Assembly: GCF_000721935.1 (NCBI RefSeq)
Contig: NZ_KL585418.1
Span: 70,562-80,117 of the forward strand
Direction of reading: 5' to 3'
Length of the DNA stretch: 9,556 bases
Source of the DNA: Streptomyces sp. NRRL WC-3549
Lineage (GTDB): Bacteria; Actinomycetota; Actinomycetes; Streptomycetales; Streptomycetaceae
Shown one piece after another: positions 7,193-9,556 of the stretch (positions are counted from its first letter, which is position 1; each line of letters starts with the position of its first letter). Below the pieces are notes generated by a model, which did no database searches, was not told the origin of the DNA, and saw nothing but the letters and a program-made list of their open reading frames with translations. A program made the translations under genes and the position numbers.

Positions 7193-7744
7193 GTGTTCGC
7201 GATGGACCTGGGAGACGACGGGGCGCAGCTGCGCCCGCTGGAACCCTGGCAGGCGGAGGAGTTCCTCGCCCACATGGACCGGGCGCGCGACCTGGTCGAC
7301 CCCTGGATCCCGTTCGCCGCGGCCGCCGCCGACCTGGACTCCGCGCGGGCGCTGCTCCAGCGGTACGCCGACAAGCAGGCGGCCGACACCGGGCGGATGT
7401 ACGGGATCTGGGTCGACGGCACCCTGGTCGGCGGCGTCCTGTTCCGCATCTTCGAGGCGGCGACCGGTGTCTGCGAGATCGGCTGCTGGCTGGAGCCGGA
7501 CGGCCAGGGCCGGGGGCTGGTGCACCGCGCGTCCCGCGCGCTGATGGAGTGGGCGTTCGAGGTGCGCGGGATGCACCGGGTGGAGTGGGTCGCCTCGGCC
7601 TCCAACACCCGTAGTGTCGCCGCGGCCGAGCGGCTCGGGATGACCCGGGAGGGCGTGCTGCGTGAGGCCTTCCTGCACCGCGGCGAACGGCACGACGAGG
7701 AGATCTGGGCCGTCCTGGCGAGCGAGTGGCGGGCGGGGCGTTAA
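7193..7744 (+). CDS. GNAT-family N-acetyltransferase (RimJ/RimL-like)
   Basis: The protein has 183 aa, normal for RimJ/RimL-type GNAT enzymes, which move the acetyl group of acetyl-CoA to an amine, often a protein N-terminus or a small molecule. Visible landmarks are LRPLEPWQAEEF (13-24), the core strand with YGIWVDGTLVGGVLFRIF (70-87), EIGCWLEPDGQGRG (95-108) giving the acetyl-CoA pyrophosphate-binding loop, and ASNTRSVAAAERLGM (136-150) with the conserved N-x-R-S...A...LG pattern. The end has the usual REGVLREAF and YxD-like RHDEEIWAVL. It follows the MMPL gene closely on the same strand, so it likely depends on the same transcript. The substrate cannot be predicted, and a link to exporter cargo is only a guess. 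Confidence 0.9.
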   Translation: MFAMDLGDDGAQLRPLEPWQAEEFLAHMDRARDLVDPWIPFAAAAADLDSARALLQRYADKQAADTGRMYGIWVDGTLVGGVLFRIFEAATGVCEIGCWLEPDGQGRGLVHRASRALMEWAFEVRGMHRVEWVASASNTRSVAAAERLGMTREGVLREAFLHRGERHDEEIWAVLASEWRAGR

Positions 7745-7951
7745 CCCGCGCCCTCACGCGCCCCCTGGTGTGCGCCGCACGGACTCCACCCCTTCATCCC
7801 TGTCACGGGCCATGACGGCGAAGGGAAGACACCGGTCCAGGAGAAGGCCGAGGCAGGCCTGACGCACGTGACCGGATGCCGTGGCGGCGCGCGGAGGGGC
7901 GCTGCCCTTCGGCTTCCTCTGCGTCTGCGGCGTCTACGGCGTCTGCGGCGT
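7745..7951 (+). other. Convergent intergenic region, 207 bp
   Basis: This region separates the ends of the GNAT gene (plus) and the DUF6191-like gene (minus). I see no credible gene. A weak hairpin, GGAGGG with CCCTTC and a 6-nt loop, lies at about 7893-7911. It lacks a T-tract on either strand, so no terminator is called. Its right end is occupied by the 9-bp tandem repeat. Confidence 0.5.
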
Positions 7952-7956
7952 CTACG
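7921..7956. repeat. Tandem 9-bp repeat, four units, spanning the stop codon of the minus-strand gene
   Basis: Four adjoining units read GCGTCTGCG, GCGTCTACG, GCGTCTGCG, GCGTCTACG, an 18-bp unit exactly doubled. On the minus strand, in the frame of the DUF6191-like gene, each 18-bp unit reads TAG-ACG-CCG-CAG-ACG-CCG. The TAG at 7952-7954 is the gene's stop, and a second in-frame TAG follows at 7934-7936. Confidence 0.9.
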
Positions 7957-8446
7957 GTGCCGGCGGGCCCGTCGTGCCGTCCCCGTCCGGATCGTCCGGT
8001 GGGACGGCCTCCGGGCCGTCGGCCTCGCCCGGCGTGCCCGGCACGTCGGCTCCCAGGCCGTCGACCTCGTCGGGGCCGGTTCCGTCCGCGGCCGGGTCGC
8101 CGGGCCCCTCCGGCGTCCCCGGGGCGCCGGCTTCCGGGCCGTCGGCTTCTTCCGGGGTCCCCGGTACGTCTTCTCCCGGTACGTCGGCTTCCGGGTCGTC
8201 CGTCTCGGGGGTGCCGGTCCCGTCCGGTGCTGCTGGCATGTCCGCTCCTGGGTCGTCGGTCTCATGGGGTGCTCCGCGTACGCCTGCCCCTGGGGGCCGG
8301 AGTACGACCTTGCCGGAGGTGAGGTCCACGGGACCGCGCGCCGGGTCGCCGATGCCCAGGTCCTCGCGGCTCAGCTCCAGCCGCGCGCGTTCCTCCGCGG
8401 TGTGCCTGCGGCCCGGCGCGAACAGCTCCGAGAAGAAGTCGAACAC
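7952..8446 (-). CDS. DUF6191-like small protein with long acidic repetitive tail (164 aa)
   Basis: The start is GTG at 8446 (minus), with GGAGGGAG (8455-8462) 8 nt upstream. Residues 1-51 (MFDFFSELFAPGRRHTAEER..., RLELSREDLGIGDPARGP, LTSGKVVLRP) resemble the short actinobacterial DUF6191 domain, whose function is unknown. I recall the family from memory and could not search it. Proteins of this type usually end soon after this domain. Here about 107 more residues follow, with about 30 Asp/Glu, no lysine, no aromatic residue, and many Pro, Gly and Ala, so the tail is almost certainly disordered. Repeats are visible: ETDDPxAD at 62-69 and 81-88, and G-x-DVPGTP-x-EADGPEA at 91-106 and 132-147. 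No signal peptide is seen. It follows the sugar dehydrogenase gene by 37 bp on the same strand and is probably cotranscribed. Confidence 0.8.
   Translation of the reverse strand: MFDFFSELFAPGRRHTAEERARLELSREDLGIGDPARGPVDLTSGKVVLRPPGAGVRGAPHETDDPGADMPAAPDGTGTPETDDPEADVPGEDVPGTPEEADGPEAGAPGTPEGPGDPAADGTGPDEVDGLGADVPGTPGEADGPEAVPPDDPDGDGTTGPPAP
8011..8173 (-). repeat. Degenerate 40-bp direct repeats coding for the acidic tail
   Basis: Segments 8011-8050 and 8134-8173 align with 8 differences in 40 positions (80% identity) and are offset by 123 bp, exactly 41 codons. They encode the paired GxDVPGTPxEADGPEA units. The spacing keeps frame, consistent with internal duplication that built the tail. 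Confidence 0.75.
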
Positions 8447-8483
8447 CAGCCGTGCTCCCTCCGCCGTCGCGCCCGGCCGGTCG

Positions 8484-9556
8484 TCACCGCACCTTGAGCA
8501 GCAGGATCCGGTCGTCCCCCGGCTTCGGGGTCCCGCGTCCGTCCGTGTTGCTCGTGACCAGCCACAGTTTGTCGCCGCCCGCCGCCACCACGGTGCGCAG
8601 CCTTCCGTACTTCCCCTCCAGGAACGCCTGGGGGGCCGCCAGAGGTTCCTTGTCCGGCGTACCCGACAGCGGGACGCGCCACAGCCGCTCGCCGCGCAGG
8701 CCCGCCATCCAGATGGAGCCCTTGGCGTAGGCGATGCCGCTCGGGGAGGCTTCGGAGGTCTTCCACTGGGCCACCGGGTCGATGTACCCCTTCTCGCCCT
8801 TCTCTCCCTCGACGTCGGGCCAGCCGTAGTTCCCGCCGGGCTCGATCGCGTTGAGCTCGTCCCAGGTGTCCTGTCCGAACTCCGAGGCCCAGAGCCGCTT
8901 CCGCCCGTCCCAGGCCAGGCCCTGCACGTTGCGGTGCCCCCAGGAGTACACCACCGAGTCGGCGGACGGATTGCCGTGCACCGGTTCGCCGTCGGGCGTC
9001 ATCCGGAGGATCTTGCCCGCGAGGGACTTCTCGTCCTGTGCCAGGCCGGTGTCGCCCGTCTCGCCCGTGCCCGCGTACAGCATGCGGTCGGGGCCGAAGG
9101 CGATCCGGCCGCCGTTGTGCACCGTGCCCTTCGGGATGCCCCGCAGGATCGTGTCCGGGGCGCCCAGCTGCTGCCCGGCGGGCCTCGACTCGTCGTACTG
9201 CAGGCGGGCGATGCGGTTGTCGGAGGCGGTGGTGAAGTAGGCGTACACCAGGTGGTCCGCGCCGTACGTGGGGGCGACCGCGAGGCCCAGCAGGCCGCCC
9301 TCGCCCGCCGGAGCGACCCCTGGCACGGTGCCCAGCTCCGTCTTCGCGCCGCTCTCCCCGTCGATGCGGGTGATCGTCGCGTCGTCGCGCGAGGCCACCA
9401 GCAGGTCGCCGCCTGGTAGCGGCGCGAGCCCCCAGGGGGACGCCAGCTTCTCCGTCAGCGTGGACACCACCTCCACCGACCCCTTGGCCGGAGGCAGGTC
9501 GGCGGGCGGGGAGGGGGACGCCGCGGAGGCGGAGGCGGAGGCGGCCGGGGGAGTGG
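8484..9556 (-). CDS. PQQ-dependent sugar dehydrogenase-like (glucose/sorbosone dehydrogenase family), N-terminus beyond window
   Basis: The frame is open from the right edge to TGA at 8486-8484, with 356 residues visible. A GTG at 9476 lies in frame, but the frame continues upstream through a Pro/Ala/Ser-rich stretch (ASASAAS, PSPPADLPPAKGS). That stretch looks like the linker after a lipoprotein or Sec signal, so the real start is outside. The rest is a six-bladed beta-propeller of the GSDH family, periplasmic or extracellular enzymes that oxidise aldoses using PQQ. Family blocks include ASPWGLAPLPGGDLLVA, AGEGGLLGLAVAP, VHNGGRIAFGPD, SLAGKILRMTPDG, YSWGHRNVQGLAWD, WASEFGQDTWDELN and EPGGNYGWPDVEG. 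The His of VHNGG (codon 9117-9119) is at the expected catalytic position. Activity and actual PQQ use in this host are not shown by the sequence; many actinobacterial homologues are uncharacterised. Confidence 0.9.
   Translation of the reverse strand, partial: TPPAASASASAASPSPPADLPPAKGSVEVVSTLTEKLASPWGLAPLPGGDLLVASRDDATITRIDGESGAKTELGTVPGVAPAGEGGLLGLAVAPTYGADHLVYAYFTTASDNRIARLQYDESRPAGQQLGAPDTILRGIPKGTVHNGGRIAFGPDRMLYAGTGETGDTGLAQDEKSLAGKILRMTPDGEPVHGNPSADSVVYSWGHRNVQGLAWDGRKRLWASEFGQDTWDELNAIEPGGNYGWPDVEGEKGEKGYIDPVAQWKTSEASPSGIAYAKGSIWMAGLRGERLWRVPLSGTPDKEPLAAPQAFLEGKYGRLRTVVAAGGDKLWLVTSNTDGRGTPKPGDDRILLLKVR
9525..9542. repeat. GGAGGC hexanucleotide repeat, three units, in the linker of the sugar dehydrogenase
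   Basis: Three perfect GGAGGC units on the plus strand encode Ala-Ser repeats on the minus strand. Length changes of whole units would stay in frame. Confidence 0.8.

Noticed and set aside
4580..7693. Very long open frame (over 1000 codons) on the minus strand across the end of phospholipase C, the MMPL gene and most of the GNAT gene
   Set aside because: It is antisense to three well-recognised genes. Its product is biased to Gly, Asp, Gln, Arg and His, as expected from the complement of GC-rich coding DNA, with no recognisable domain.
7813..7863. Small arginine-rich 16-codon frame in the convergent intergenic region
   Set aside because: It has no ribosome-binding site or any other support, and its composition reflects local base content.
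7745..7920. Shared bidirectional terminator between the convergent genes
   Set aside because: Only short or interrupted hairpins without T-tracts are visible, so there is nothing comparable to the stem after gatB.
7881..9419. 512-codon plus-strand open frame opposite the DUF6191-like and sugar dehydrogenase genes
   Set aside because: Its Ser/Pro/Gly-rich start is the complement of the acidic repeats. The minus-strand sugar dehydrogenase has clear family motifs over the same bases.

Overview
The window is about 9.5 kb of very GC-rich DNA. GTG and TTG starts, strong G/C bias at third codon positions and the gene families present all point to Streptomyces or a close actinomycete. Most of it is ordinary chromosomal DNA. 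I see no insertion sequence, integrase, tRNA, rRNA, CRISPR array or other sign of a mobile island.

Layout. (1) 1-2567, plus strand: the end of the gatCAB operon, with the C-terminal part of gatA, an 80-aa small gene overlapping gatA by 4 bp, gatB, and a clear hairpin terminator. GatA and GatB are subunits of the amidotransferase that makes Gln-tRNA(Gln) and/or Asn-tRNA(Asn). (2) 2689-7744, plus strand: a Tat-exported phospholipase C of the phosphocholine-specific type, then a 166-bp leader rich in inverted repeats, a 12-TM MMPL/RND-type exporter, and 18 bp later a GNAT acetyltransferase. Exporter and acetyltransferase look like one transcription unit. The phospholipase may feed into it, because I see no terminator after it. 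(3) 7952-9556, minus strand and convergent with (2): a PQQ-type sugar dehydrogenase cut by the window end, followed 37 bp later by a DUF6191-like small protein with an unusually long acidic repetitive tail.

How the genes relate. GatA and GatB work together in translation. The phospholipase and MMPL protein both act at or outside the membrane on lipids or amphiphiles, but a joint pathway is only an inference. The minus-strand pair is close enough to be cotranscribed.

I did not find a large new system. The best candidates for undescribed biology are small. First, a near-perfect hairpin (4912-4950) buries the ribosome-binding site of the TTG-initiated MMPL gene and has competing pairings upstream. 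Second, there is a small unknown gene translationally coupled inside gatCAB. Third, the DUF6191 protein has a repeat-built acidic tail whose stop codon lies inside a 9-bp tandem repeat.
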